Assembly (NCBI RefSeq): GCF_024609785.1
Contig: NZ_JANHJQ010000011.1
Span: forward strand, 105,986-169,985
DNA: 64,000 nt
Direction of reading: 5' to 3'
Origin: Pseudalkalibacillus decolorationis
Lineage (GTDB): Bacteria; Bacillota; Bacilli; Bacillales; Fictibacillaceae
A program made the position numbers and the translations under genes. Position 1 is the stretch's first letter; every line of letters starts with the position of its first letter. This document shows, in pieces, positions 1 to 8,357 of the stretch. Below the pieces are notes generated by a model. The model was given only the letters and a program-made list of their open reading frames with translations, did not search any database and was not told the DNA's origin.

Positions 1-146
1 TACCGATCTTTTAAATCCTGCAATTCATCAGGCGCTGGCTTTCTACCTCTTCTTATATGTGTATAGTATGGTTCTATTTCCTCAGGACTTCTCGGTGTCC
101 CATAGGCCATAACCAAAATTCCCATTTTACGTTTTGCCAATTTCAT
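1..146 (-). CDS. hemH: Ferrochelatase HemH, N-terminal fragment
   Basis: Only the first 48 codons lie in the window; the gene runs off the left edge on the minus strand. The visible protein starts [20 protein letters not shown] and continues with a [14 protein letters not shown] stretch. The '[10 protein letters not shown]' opening followed by a PYYTHIRRG segment is characteristic of Gram-positive ferrochelatase (coproporphyrin ferrochelatase in the coproporphyrin-dependent haem pathway), which inserts iron into coproporphyrin III. It lies 12 bases downstream of hemE on the same strand, matching the hemE-hemH-hemY operon of Bacillus subtilis. The ATG at 146 follows a GGGGTG ribosome-binding site. 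Confidence 0.9.
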   Translation of the reverse strand, partial: MKLAKRKMGILVMAYGTPRSPEEIEPYYTHIRRGRKPAPDELQDLKDR

Positions 147-158
147 CACCCCGTCTTA

Positions 159-1190
159 TTATTTCGACGAATATTCGTGGACAAACGCTGTTAAACGCTT
201 TAATGTATCCGGGTTAACCTCTGGAAAGACGCCATGCCCAAGGTTAAAAATAAACTTGGAAGATTCCATCCCTTGGTCCAATATTTCCTTTGTCCGTTCT
301 TTTATTACATCCCAAGGAGCTAGAAGGATTGCCGGCTCTAGGTTTCCTTGAACCGTCTTTTCGATACCGATCGATCTTGCTTCTTTAATCGGCAGTCTCC
401 AATCGAGTCCAACAACATCTATAGGAAGTTCATTCCACTCATTCGCAAGGTGGCTTGCTCCAACACCGAACATGATCAATGGAACGTTCTCTCCTTTTAA
501 TTCTGAGAAAATCCTTGCCATTACTGGTTTAATAAATATGCGATAATCAGCTACATTTAGAGCACCAACCCACGAATCGAAAATTTGAATGGCTTGTGCG
601 CCTGCTTTAATTTGCGATTTCACGTATCGAATAATCGTATCAGCCAGCTTGTCCATTAAGGCAAACCATGCTTCAGGCTCAGAATACATAAACGCTTTCG
701 TCTTATAGTAATTCTTTGATGGTCCACCCTCAATCATATAGCTAGCTAATGTAAAAGGTGCACCTGAGAAACTGATTAACGGGACGGAAAGCTGTTCTCG
801 TAACAGTTTAATTGTATCCAATACATACGGTACATCTTGCTCGGGATCAATTTCTCCCAAACGATCTACATCCGACTTTGATTGAATCGGATTGTCGATA
901 ACAGGACCAATGCCCGACTTAATTTCAACATCCACCCCAATTGCAGGCAGTGGCGTCATAATATCTTTATAGAGAATTGCAGCATCAACATCGTACTGCT
1001 CGACGGGTAAACGCGTCACATCAGCACAAACTTCTGGTCGATGTGTAATATCAAATAAGGAGTATTTTTCCTTTAATTTACGATATTCAGGTTGTGAACG
1101 TCCTGCCTGTCTCATATACCAAACCGGTACGTGTGTTACCTCTTCACCTCGGCAAGCACGCAAGAATTGATCGTTAAATCCTTTTCCCAT
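159..1190 (-). CDS. hemE: Uroporphyrinogen decarboxylase
   Basis: This 343-residue protein is full length for UroD. It decarboxylates the four acetate side chains of uroporphyrinogen III to give coproporphyrinogen III in the cytoplasm. Visible family motifs are [14 protein letters not shown] near residue 24 (the substrate-binding arginine loop), [17 protein letters not shown] near residue 140, FDSWVGAL near residue 205 and VVGLDWR near residue 260. The ATG at 1190 is preceded by AAAGGTGATT at good spacing. hemH follows 12 bases later on the same strand, so the two are probably co-transcribed; a candidate sigma-A promoter lies at 1243-1271. Nothing looks broken or unusual. Confidence 0.96.
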   Translation of the reverse strand: MGKGFNDQFLRACRGEEVTHVPVWYMRQAGRSQPEYRKLKEKYSLFDITHRPEVCADVTRLPVEQYDVDAAILYKDIMTPLPAIGVDVEIKSGIGPVIDNPIQSKSDVDRLGEIDPEQDVPYVLDTIKLLREQLSVPLISFSGAPFTLASYMIEGGPSKNYYKTKAFMYSEPEAWFALMDKLADTIIRYVKSQIKAGAQAIQIFDSWVGALNVADYRIFIKPVMARIFSELKGENVPLIMFGVGASHLANEWNELPIDVVGLDWRLPIKEARSIGIEKTVQGNLEPAILLAPWDVIKERTKEILDQGMESSKFIFNLGHGVFPEVNPDTLKRLTAFVHEYSSK

Positions 1191-1242
1191 TTATAATCAC
1201 CTTTCATCTCTTACCTACGATCATTTATTTTAGTCTCACATC

Positions 1243-1271
1243 ATTGTAAAATAAAAAAGATTTGTTGTCAT
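1243..1271 (-). promoter_or_regulatory. Candidate sigma-A promoter for hemE-hemH
   Basis: On the minus strand ATGACA (1271-1266) and TACAAT (1248-1243) are separated by exactly 17 bases; each hexamer matches the sigma-A consensus at 5 of 6 positions. The start would lie about 45 bases upstream of the hemE ATG. The remainder of the 1191-1537 gap is A+T-rich and I see no gene or strong hairpin in it. Confidence 0.5.
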
Positions 1272-1537
1272 ATGTCATCCAAGATTATTCGACTTTTCGA
1301 CACAGATTATAACCATTATTAACTATACTAGTCTGTTTATTAAAAGTATACAATCGCGCTTCAACTGTCATAAATTAGTCGTAATTCCAAAGGCTTAGTA
1401 TCCTAATTGGAAATAAATATGGTACTGTATAGGTTGAACATTAATTTCATTCATCCACACATTTTAAAAACCTTAAACGAAAGAATGAAAGTGGAGTTAG
1501 ACAGATAGAAACTCCATTAGGTAAGGAGAGAAATTAA

Positions 1538-2215
1538 ATGAGGTATAGAGAATCGAAACAATCAAAATGGTATAAAACTGGGGCAATCTTCTTTATTGGT
1601 TATGGCCTAGTGTATTTACTTGTCTTTATTAAACGATTATTCTTTTCGGATTTAACGATTGATGGCATATCCAGTCTCTATATGCATGATTTAGAATCGT
1701 CCTATATTTTCAGCATTATTGTTGGAACAATCATTTTTATGTTTGTTTATAACAAACTGCAATTACGACAGAAGGAGCGTATTTTATTTGATCAGCTTCC
1801 GAACCTGTTTATGCTGAGAATGATTTTATATACATGTCTATACTTCCTAATTATCCTGTCGTTACTCGGAATTCATCTTGTTGTAACGACGATGTTCATT
1901 CATAAGACTGGTGGCTCCTTAAATTTATCGTATACATTATTTTATTGGGCAGTCGTTATTCTATCTGTTAATCGAATTAGTCAATTCTTTAAAATTGAAT
2001 CAAAACGGAAAAAACAATTGATGATCCTTCCGTTTTTTTTGTTTTATTTAATCGTTCTGATCATGTATGATTTCGAGCCCGCATATCAGCTCGTCTTTCA
2101 GTTCATTGGAAATGGACTTGTGATTTTAATGCTTGGAATGTATTTAGTTGAAAAATATTTAAATAAACACAATAAAAGTAGAGGTAAAGAGAAGGATCCA
2201 TCCGAAATAGAGTAA
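1538..2215 (+). CDS. Uncharacterised six-helix membrane protein
   Basis: I do not recognise this 225-residue protein. It begins with a basic segment (RYRESKQSKWYK) and has about six hydrophobic segments, near residues 14-33, 55-73, 93-117, 130-147, 158-176 and 182-203, ending in a highly charged cytoplasmic-type tail (KHNKSRGKEKDPSEIE). No enzymatic motif is visible. The ATG follows TAAGGAGAG at good spacing, and codon use looks like the neighbours, so it is probably a real gene. It is transcribed away from hemE and towards the chemoreceptor, with a hairpin just after its stop. No role can be assigned from context. Confidence 0.7.
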   Translation: MRYRESKQSKWYKTGAIFFIGYGLVYLLVFIKRLFFSDLTIDGISSLYMHDLESSYIFSIIVGTIIFMFVYNKLQLRQKERILFDQLPNLFMLRMILYTCLYFLIILSLLGIHLVVTTMFIHKTGGSLNLSYTLFYWAVVILSVNRISQFFKIESKRKKQLMILPFFLFYLIVLIMYDFEPAYQLVFQFIGNGLVILMLGMYLVEKYLNKHNKSRGKEKDPSEIE

Positions 2216-2223
2216 GAAAAGAA

Positions 2224-2250
2224 GGGGAACGGCTTTAATTGACGTTCCCC
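2224..2250 (+). terminator. Hairpin after the 225-residue membrane protein gene
   Basis: GGGGAACG and CGTTCCCC form an 8-bp stem with an 11-base loop 8 bases past the stop codon. The following tract (ATCTTATATT) is only partly T-rich, so termination may be moderate. Confidence 0.5.
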
Positions 2251-2312
2251 ATCTTATATTAGGACTTTAAAAATAGATGTAATGTCTAGCTAGCTTCCAT
2301 TCTACTATATTC

Positions 2313-4376
2313 TTAACTCTTCTCATTATTTACGATTTGTATGTCTGTTCCGTTCTCCTGTTCTACCACCGTAAATTGTTTGATCAATTCCATTAATTGG
2401 CCACTTGCTTCACTTAATGCTTCTGCCGATTCACCAACTGTCTCCAGTGCTCGTTGTTGTTCATCAGTTGATGCACTAACCTCTTCAGATGACGCTGCAG
2501 CTTGCTGTGCAACTGCTGATATGTTTTGGATGGATTCCATGACAGCCTCTTTATGACCATTCATTTTATCTACATCCGCACCAATCGAATCGATGAATAA
2601 GACCATTTGTTTCATAGATTCACCTAACATAATAAACGCACTTTCCGTATCCCCTACTGCCTCATTCTGTTCATTAGAGATGGCTTTTGTATGATCCATT
2701 TCCACTCCGACCCGCTTGGATTCCGTTTCGATCCCTTTCAAGATAGTCTTAACTCGCTCTGTTGCAACAGAGGACTGTTCTGCTAGTTTCCGGACTTCAT
2801 TGGCAACAACAGCAAATCCCCTTCCGCTCTCTCCCGCTCTAGCAGCTTCAATTCCTGCATTCAATGCAAGTAAGTTCGTCTTTTCAGAAATCTCATTTAT
2901 CGTTAAAATTACTTCTTCTACTTCCTTAATCTTCTCATTAAGATCGTAAAAAACACCTTCAACAGAAGTTAGTACTTTATTGGATTCATCATTTTTGGAA
3001 CGCAATGTTGCAACCTGTTCCATCCCTTTTTCATTTGCTGTTTCCGCTGTTGCTGACAACTGTTTCATAGAACGAGCTTGCAGATTAACCTTCTCGATTT
3101 CTTCTGATAGATTCACAGCACGATTTAGTGTCGATTCAACATCAGAAGCCTGTTGAGTTGATCCACTAGCAATGTCTGTTACGGCACGTGCAACTTCTTC
3201 ACTTGATGCAATCGTTTCTTCTGCAACTGCACTTAAGTTTTCCGATGATGCTGTTACCTGATAGGAAGACGACTGTACAGATTGGATTAAATTACGCATT
3301 TTATCTACCATTACGTTAAAGTGAGCCGTTAGCTCCCCAATCTCATCTTTACTTTTACTCTTAACCTTAACAGTTAGATCACCTACTGCTACCCGATTGA
3401 CCTGGTCTCTTAATTGCTTGACAGGCTTTGTGATACTTCGTGCGATAAAATAACTAACACCAATTGACACAATCACGATCACGAGCGCAATAAGTAAGAT
3501 ACTATTACGAATATCTCTAGCTTCCTGAGTTAAAGCACTCTTTGGAAAAGAAGTGCCGACCTTCCAGCCAGTCAATTCGATTGTGTCAAAGTAAAGGAGT
3601 CTATCCTTTTTCTTTTCAGTGTAATTAATTTCCCCGTCTTTAGACCCTGATTTATACATTTTTTCGGCATATTCATATTTTTCTAATAGCTGTTCTCCCT
3701 TAAGTTCCGGATGTACCATTGCCATTCCGGACTGATCGAGTAAGAACGCGTAACCGTCGTATTGGACAGATGTACTTGAAACAACTGCTGCGAGGTTATT
3801 CAAACTTATATCCATCGCAACTACACCAATGACCTCATCTGTTTTCGGATCAAGTACGGTTTTTGCTGCTGTCAGTACATACTCTCCAGAAGCCGCATCT
3901 TCATAAGGTTTAGTCCAGGTTACTTTCTCATTATCTTTCATCGCGCTTTTATACCAAGGGCGGCTGGTTGGATCATAGTCATCAGGTAAATCGAGAACTG
4001 GAGTGGTGTCCATTTGTTTCGAAGTACTTGCTGTATACAAAAACCCGACGTTTTTGTTCAGTGTTAAATAATTTGAAAAATCCTTATCTAATACATCCCA
4101 TGTTGTTTTTCTTGATTCTTCTCCTGCATTCGTTGCTTTTAAATGGTCAATGACCCGATTATCATCGCTATATCGATTCAACGTCTGGTCTATGTTATCT
4201 AGATATAAAGAAATCTGACTCGACATTTGATCCACCATTGATAAGGTTTGTACTTCTACGTTACCTTCGATCGTGTCACTCACCTGTGAATAAGTTAGTA
4301 AAGCAACCAGAAATAATGATACGGCTAAAAGAATTGCCATTACAAGCATCAATTTACTTTGTAGCTTTTTGAACAA
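2313..4376 (-). CDS. Methyl-accepting chemotaxis protein (dCache-HAMP-MA)
   Basis: A transmembrane chemoreceptor of 687 residues. Order of parts: membrane segment about residues 10-30; extracellular double-Cache ligand domain about 31-290, with the typical [11 protein letters not shown] segment near 135; second membrane segment about 291-312; HAMP about 313-365; then a cytoplasmic signalling coiled coil with the highly conserved CheA/CheW-binding tip ([20 protein letters not shown], about 495-514). The frame is open upstream, but those 53 codons are read-through into a family-A repeat. I place the start at a TTG at 4376, directly preceded by GGGGGGAGAAAA. Codon 2 onward ([11 protein letters not shown]) is a normal receptor N-terminus. 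A sigma-D-type promoter at 4619-4645 fits control with motility genes. The ligand cannot be read from the sequence. Confidence 0.93.
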   Translation of the reverse strand: MFKKLQSKLMLVMAILLAVSLFLVALLTYSQVSDTIEGNVEVQTLSMVDQMSSQISLYLDNIDQTLNRYSDDNRVIDHLKATNAGEESRKTTWDVLDKDFSNYLTLNKNVGFLYTASTSKQMDTTPVLDLPDDYDPTSRPWYKSAMKDNEKVTWTKPYEDAASGEYVLTAAKTVLDPKTDEVIGVVAMDISLNNLAAVVSSTSVQYDGYAFLLDQSGMAMVHPELKGEQLLEKYEYAEKMYKSGSKDGEINYTEKKKDRLLYFDTIELTGWKVGTSFPKSALTQEARDIRNSILLIALVIVIVSIGVSYFIARSITKPVKQLRDQVNRVAVGDLTVKVKSKSKDEIGELTAHFNVMVDKMRNLIQSVQSSSYQVTASSENLSAVAEETIASSEEVARAVTDIASGSTQQASDVESTLNRAVNLSEEIEKVNLQARSMKQLSATAETANEKGMEQVATLRSKNDESNKVLTSVEGVFYDLNEKIKEVEEVILTINEISEKTNLLALNAGIEAARAGESGRGFAVVANEVRKLAEQSSVATERVKTILKGIETESKRVGVEMDHTKAISNEQNEAVGDTESAFIMLGESMKQMVLFIDSIGADVDKMNGHKEAVMESIQNISAVAQQAAASSEEVSASTDEQQRALETVGESAEALSEASGQLMELIKQFTVVEQENGTDIQIVNNEKS

Positions 4377-4392
4377 TTTTCTCCCCCCAATT

Positions 4393-4570
4393 AGAAAAGC
4401 GTAAGCGCCCTGTTCTACCCCGAAGGTCACTGGAAGGCCACCGAGGAGGCTCGGTCCAAACAAGTTCGGCCCTGCGTGGGAATACACATGATGTAAGTCA
4501 GCGTGTTGCCGCCGCAGGGGACTGAAGTGATCCAAGGGGTTGGGCGCTGAAGCTAGACATTACATCCATG
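4393..4570 (+). repeat. Family A repeat with 53-bp insert
   Basis: Starts GAAAAGCGTAAGCGCCC and ends GGGCGCTGAAGCTAGACAT, so GGGCGCT near the 3' end complements AGCGCCC near the 5' end. It carries the 53-bp module (4452-4504, CGGTCCAAACAAG... to ...GTCAGCGT) between GAGGCT and GTTGCCGCCGC. The repeat sits in the 5' leader of the chemoreceptor gene, between a sigma-D-type promoter and the start codon. Confidence 0.9.
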
Positions 4571-4618
4571 AACAATAGTACTCCCTTACCCAGTAACAAA
4601 AACACGCTGTCCTTCTAA

Positions 4619-4645
4619 CTATCGACACAGTTTGAAAATAGTTTA
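4619..4645 (-). promoter_or_regulatory. Sigma-D-type (motility) promoter for the chemoreceptor
   Basis: On the minus strand TAAA (4645-4642) is followed after exactly 15 bases by GTCGATAG (4626-4619). The sigma-D consensus is TAAA-N15-GCCGATAT, so the -35 is perfect and the -10 matches 6 of 8. Chemoreceptor genes of Bacillus are classically transcribed by sigma-D, which supports the call. Confidence 0.7.
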
Positions 4646-4654
4646 TTCCCATGT

Positions 4655-4747
4655 AAAGAAAACTTGGCTAACGCCAAGCCTTAGCGCAGGCGATCGCCTT
4701 AGTTGCGCTTATACTATAGAAAGTATTTTTTATACTTTCTTAACGTG
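4655..4747 (+). repeat. Family B repeat, first of a tandem pair
   Basis: Begins AAAGAAAACTTGGC, contains ACTTGGCTAACGCCAAGCC and GCAGGCGATCGCC segments that can form small hairpins, then GCGCTTATACTATAGAAAGTAT and a perfect GAAAGTAT/ATACTTTC hairpin, ending TTAACGTG. A second copy follows after 2 bases. Confidence 0.9.
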
Positions 4748-4749
4748 TG

Positions 4750-4840
4750 AAGAAAACTTGGCTAGCGCCAAGCCTTAGCGCTGGCGATCGCCTTAGTTGC
4801 GCTTATACTATAGAAAGTATTTTTATACTTTCTTAACGTG
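4750..4840 (+). repeat. Family B repeat, second of a tandem pair
   Basis: Nearly identical to the copy at 4655-4747, differing by a few bases (CTAGC for CTAAC, GCTGG for GCAGG, one T fewer in the hairpin loop). Same orientation. Confidence 0.9.
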
Positions 4841-4841
4841 C

Positions 4842-4892
4842 AAAAGAACTGACTCAAACGCAGTGAAAAAGCGTAAGCAATCAGTTCTTTTT
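4842..4892 (-). terminator. Terminator downstream of pbpF
   Basis: AAAAGAACTGA and TCAGTTCTTTT form an 11-bp stem around a 28-base loop, with A/T runs on both sides, so it can work in either direction. It lies 25 bases beyond the pbpF stop. Confidence 0.7.
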
Positions 4893-4917
4893 ACATGTAT
4901 TTATCAAGCATTTCTCT

Positions 4918-7056
4918 TCAATTAAAAGCGGATGTTGATATAGTGTTAGATGGTTCCCCATCTTTTTTTGTAAGGGGATTATATGGAACTACATAAAACT
5001 CTGGGAATGTGAATAATTTTGGCGACACCACCGTATAACTACCTTCCCCAATGACTGTATCCACCTTTTCAGGACCGTCCTCTGTGTTTATATAAATTTT
5101 GTACATAAGCCGCTCATCCTCTGATGCGGTCCATGTCAATTCCACACCAGGCACTCCAAAACGGCTGAATGCAAATTGAGCACTCAAATCGTCAATCGCC
5201 ACCATTTCAATTGGTGGCTCTAGGTCTTTAACCCCTTTTGGTTTTTGAAATGCCAGCTTCTGCTGCTCCGGAATTTCCTTCAGAATGTCTTTAAACATAA
5301 CCGTTGGATCAGAGCTTGAACCTTCCATGTACCGTTGTTTTGTCGTCCGATCATACCCTATCCAAACAGCACCAACTGCCTTTGGGGTATATCCAGCAAA
5401 CCATAAATCTTTATTTGCTCCATCTACTTGCTCAAAAGTTGTTGTCCCTGTTTTTCCTGCAAGGTCAGTGTTAACATCCCCCTTCTTACCAGTACCGTCT
5501 GTCATCACTGAACGAAGCATTTTTGTCATATACCAAGCCGTTTGTTTGGAAAAAACCTTTTTTTCTTTTGGATTTGTCTCTTCTATTAATTTGCCATCTC
5601 GATCATAGATCGCTTGAATAAAATAGGGTTCAACACGACTACCTTCATTTGCGAATGCTGAAAATGCACTTGCAATCTGCAATGGAGAAACACCCTTATC
5701 CAATCCACCAAGAGCTACCCCAAGCTGTCGCTCATTGACGTCCATTCCGAGTTTTTGTAAATACTCTAGTGACCTCGACATTCCGATCTTATTCAATAAC
5801 CAAACAGCGGGTGCATTAATTGAATCAACAATCGCCTCATACATAGATACAGTACCTTGATAATTTCCATCGTAGTTTTCCGGAGTGTATCCACCGTAAT
5901 CAAGGCGTTCATCTTTCAATAGTGAATAGGGCTCCCACTTCTTCATCTCAAGTGCAGGACCATAGACAGCAAGGGGTTTAAACGTGGAACCGGGTTGTCG
6001 TTTCGCTGTTACTCGATTAAAGCCTTGTCGCACATAGTCGCGACCTCCTTGAACTGCAAGTACTCCGCCTTTATTAGGATCCATCAATACAAACGCACCT
6101 TGTGGAGAGACACTCTTGTCACTGCCATTAAAGTACGTATCATTTTGGAATGCTTTATAAGATGTTTTCTGTGCAGCAGGATTCATAGGTACTGCGATTT
6201 TGTATCCACCTTTCAAGACCTCCATCGATGAAAGCGAGTATCTCTTCTTCGCTTCATCTAAAACCATATCGATATAAGTTAAGTAAGCGGGATTCTTCTC
6301 TAACCGATGAACATGAAGAGAGATCGTCTTCCCTTGTGCCCTAACCGCTTGTTCAGCACTAATAAAGTCAACATCTGCCATGAGTGAGAGTACTAGATCT
6401 CGTCTTTTTTTACTTTTTTCCGGGTGATCAATGGGTGAATACCCGTTCGGTGCTTTTGGAAGCCCAGCCAAGAGTGCCCCTTCCTCGAGTGTTAGTTCCC
6501 CCACCTCTTTATCAAAAAATAATTTAGAAGCGGACTGAATCCCATAGGCACCATGTCCAAAATAGATTTGGTTCAAGTACATCTCCAATATTTCTTTCTT
6601 CGTATACTTTCGTTCTAGATTGATTGCAATAATTGCTTCCTTCGTTTTTCTTAACCACGTCTTATCGTGTGATAGAAAAATATTCTTAGCAAGCTGTTGG
6701 GTAATCGTGCTTCCCCCTTCAACCTTGCCTCCTGCCAAAATATCTTTATACAGTGCACGTCCTATCGCCTGATAATCGATTCCAGAGTGATCATAAAACC
6801 GACGATCCTCTACCGCAATAAACGCCTGTTGAACATGCTCAGGTATGTCTTCAATCTCGACAAGCTCACGATTTTGCGCATACAACTTTGTAATGACGTC
6901 CCCTTTATCATCTACAAGAGTGGTTGCAGAGCTCATCACAAGATCTTTTTCATCAATGACATAATTCCCGGCAAAAATAATTCCCATATAACCGAGTAAT
7001 GACAAAAATATAAGTGCTATCGCCGCGATAATAATGCGCGTTGTTCGTTTTTTCAC
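4918..7056 (-). CDS. pbpF: Class A penicillin-binding protein PbpF (PBP1-type)
   Basis: A 712-residue bifunctional peptidoglycan synthase anchored by one N-terminal membrane helix (about residues 8-29). The glycosyltransferase-51 domain follows with catalytic EDRRFYDHSGID (Glu83) and the GGSTITQQLAKN motif near 114-125. The transpeptidase domain has the active-site serine in STFK (Ser357-Lys360), SIN at 412-414 and KTG at 535-537. The C-terminus (about 615-705) looks like a fibronectin-III-type appendage. All catalytic motifs are intact. The start is a GTG at 7056 with AGGAG ten bases upstream. In B. subtilis pbpF lies between hemE and hmoB (yhgC) as here, and is expressed mainly in forespores; the latter is family knowledge, not visible here. 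Confidence 0.93.
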   Translation of the reverse strand: MKKRTTRIIIAAIALIFLSLLGYMGIIFAGNYVIDEKDLVMSSATTLVDDKGDVITKLYAQNRELVEIEDIPEHVQQAFIAVEDRRFYDHSGIDYQAIGRALYKDILAGGKVEGGSTITQQLAKNIFLSHDKTWLRKTKEAIIAINLERKYTKKEILEMYLNQIYFGHGAYGIQSASKLFFDKEVGELTLEEGALLAGLPKAPNGYSPIDHPEKSKKRRDLVLSLMADVDFISAEQAVRAQGKTISLHVHRLEKNPAYLTYIDMVLDEAKKRYSLSSMEVLKGGYKIAVPMNPAAQKTSYKAFQNDTYFNGSDKSVSPQGAFVLMDPNKGGVLAVQGGRDYVRQGFNRVTAKRQPGSTFKPLAVYGPALEMKKWEPYSLLKDERLDYGGYTPENYDGNYQGTVSMYEAIVDSINAPAVWLLNKIGMSRSLEYLQKLGMDVNERQLGVALGGLDKGVSPLQIASAFSAFANEGSRVEPYFIQAIYDRDGKLIEETNPKEKKVFSKQTAWYMTKMLRSVMTDGTGKKGDVNTDLAGKTGTTTFEQVDGANKDLWFAGYTPKAVGAVWIGYDRTTKQRYMEGSSSDPTVMFKDILKEIPEQQKLAFQKPKGVKDLEPPIEMVAIDDLSAQFAFSRFGVPGVELTWTASEDERLMYKIYINTEDGPEKVDTVIGEGSYTVVSPKLFTFPEFYVVPYNPLTKKDGEPSNTISTSAFN

Positions 7057-7087
7057 AACGCAACAACTCCTTATTTATATAAGTACG

Positions 7088-7515
7088 TGTTCAAAAGGAG
7101 GACAAAAAGAGCCGTAATATTTGAAGTTCAACTAAATTCGTAACGTCCTGTTACAATTAAGGAAGATCAATTAAAAACGTTACATCCTGTAACAACATTG
7201 ATCTGATTCACATCCTGTGAACCCAACTGACTCACATCGTGTGAGCCCGAGGCGCGAAAATCTTGAGAACCGGAACGACGAGCGGTACTTGCATAAATAC
7301 TACGAGTTGTACCGAGGAAGCTTACATCCAAGAATACGCTTGTAGACGCAGGTACATATGGAACTTCGACTTAGTACTTCACGTCCTGTGCAAGTCCACA
7401 GAGATCGAGCACAAGAATATTCTACGGAAGCGATACCTCGCACACCGGAATACTCCTTTTCCAAGCAACGAAGAAATTCGACAGCTATTTTTACCGGACT
7501 TTTTGAACAACTTCT
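7088..7515. repeat. Intergenic element with serial TCC-loop hairpins
   Basis: The 7057-7669 gap holds no convincing gene. It contains an element bounded by GTTCAAAA (7089-7096) and TTTTTGAAC (about 7501-7509). Inside are four evenly designed hairpins: 7140-7154, 7179-7193, 7207-7221 and 7231-7245. Their loops are TCC, TCC, TCC and TCG, while the stems differ but stay complementary (GTAACG/TGTTAC, GTTACA/TGTAAC, TTCACA/TGTGAA, CTCACA/TGTGAG). A fifth, CACG-TCC-TGTG, lies at 7380-7390. An open frame at 7263-7577 has no ribosome-binding site or recognisable product. Confidence 0.7.
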
Positions 7516-7669
7516 TTAAAATCCTTTACCACCTTAACCAAACTTTACGTGTATTTCCAGCTTTTAGTTTCGTTTAGTATTTCACGAAATTGGGTAAATC
7601 ATGAATAAATCTCATTTTGTTCATAATAAGTTGAGAAAATGTTTTTGAAAATGGAAAGGACGGATAAAT

Positions 7670-8179
7670 ATGAACTATCATATTGCTTATGGAACGGATG
7701 ATTACTTGAAGGATTACATGGAAAAACACCAAAACGAAGAAGGAAAATTCTATTTACTCGAACACTCTGGAGACGCGATGCTCATACATAAAACCACCGG
7801 AGATAGCGTTTTCGAATCAGGACATACGTATGAAGCGATTGAGGAATCCGGGAGCTTTGAAAATGCTGGGTATGCCGTGTTTAACAATATTCCGGTGTCC
7901 ATTGAAGGGAGGCCGTTGTTTGAAGATCGATTTAAAGAACGTGCAGGACTTGTTGAAAAAGAACCGGGTTGTGAAGGTCTTGCTATTCTTCGACCGCTAG
8001 ATACAGAAACATATGTGATTGCAACGATGTGGAAGGACGAACGAGATTTTGAAGCATGGAGATCATCATCCTCCTATGAAAAAGCTCATAAAGAACGTGA
8101 TACTAGCAATGCCTTACCGCAATCTGTATTCTCTGGAAAGCCCTACTTAAAAACCTATAATTTAATAGCTTCGAGTTAA
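7670..8179 (+). CDS. hmoB: Haem-degrading monooxygenase HmoB
   Basis: A 169-residue protein close to the length of B. subtilis HmoB (YhgC). The C-terminal half (about residues 65-165) is an antibiotic-biosynthesis-monooxygenase fold with the segment FKERAGLVEKEPGCEGLAILRP, then TYVIATMWKDERDFEAWRSS and SSYEKAHKER, which is where this family binds haem (the SxxYEKAH histidine). It opens haem to release iron in the cytoplasm. The ATG follows GGAAAGGACGG. The position between pbpF and a haem operon matches B. subtilis. A family-A repeat begins immediately after the stop codon. Confidence 0.88.
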   Translation: MNYHIAYGTDDYLKDYMEKHQNEEGKFYLLEHSGDAMLIHKTTGDSVFESGHTYEAIEESGSFENAGYAVFNNIPVSIEGRPLFEDRFKERAGLVEKEPGCEGLAILRPLDTETYVIATMWKDERDFEAWRSSSSYEKAHKERDTSNALPQSVFSGKPYLKTYNLIASS

Positions 8180-8335
8180 GAAAAGCGGAAGCGCCCTGTT
8201 AAGGTGTGACAAGCGCTGGAGATTCTGCAACATAACACGCCTTTTGTGTTTGTGGAAGAATCGAAGCGACCTCGAACACCTGGGCGCTGCAGCTAGACAT
8301 CGCATCTATGCCGCAAACTTTTATACTTTCTTTAC
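8180..8335 (+). repeat. Family A repeat, A2 subtype
   Basis: Begins GAAAAGCGGAAGCGCCC directly after the hmoB stop and ends ...GGGCGCTGCAGCTAGACAT, then CTTTTATACTTTCTT. The A2 middle reads AGGTGTGACAAGCGCTGG ... TTTGTGTTTGTGG ... TCGAAGCGACCTCGAACACC. It provides the false N-terminal extension of the next gene. Confidence 0.88.
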
Positions 8336-8357
8336 TCATAAAAAAAAGGAAGTGAAG

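Noticed and set aside
2341..2949. ORFs opposite the chemoreceptor gene
   Set aside because: Serine/alanine-rich shadows of the coiled-coil signalling domain on the other strand.
7263..7577. 104-codon ORF upstream of hmoB
   Set aside because: No RBS, unlikely composition (many Arg/Thr/Tyr from repeated elements), and it runs through the hairpin element.
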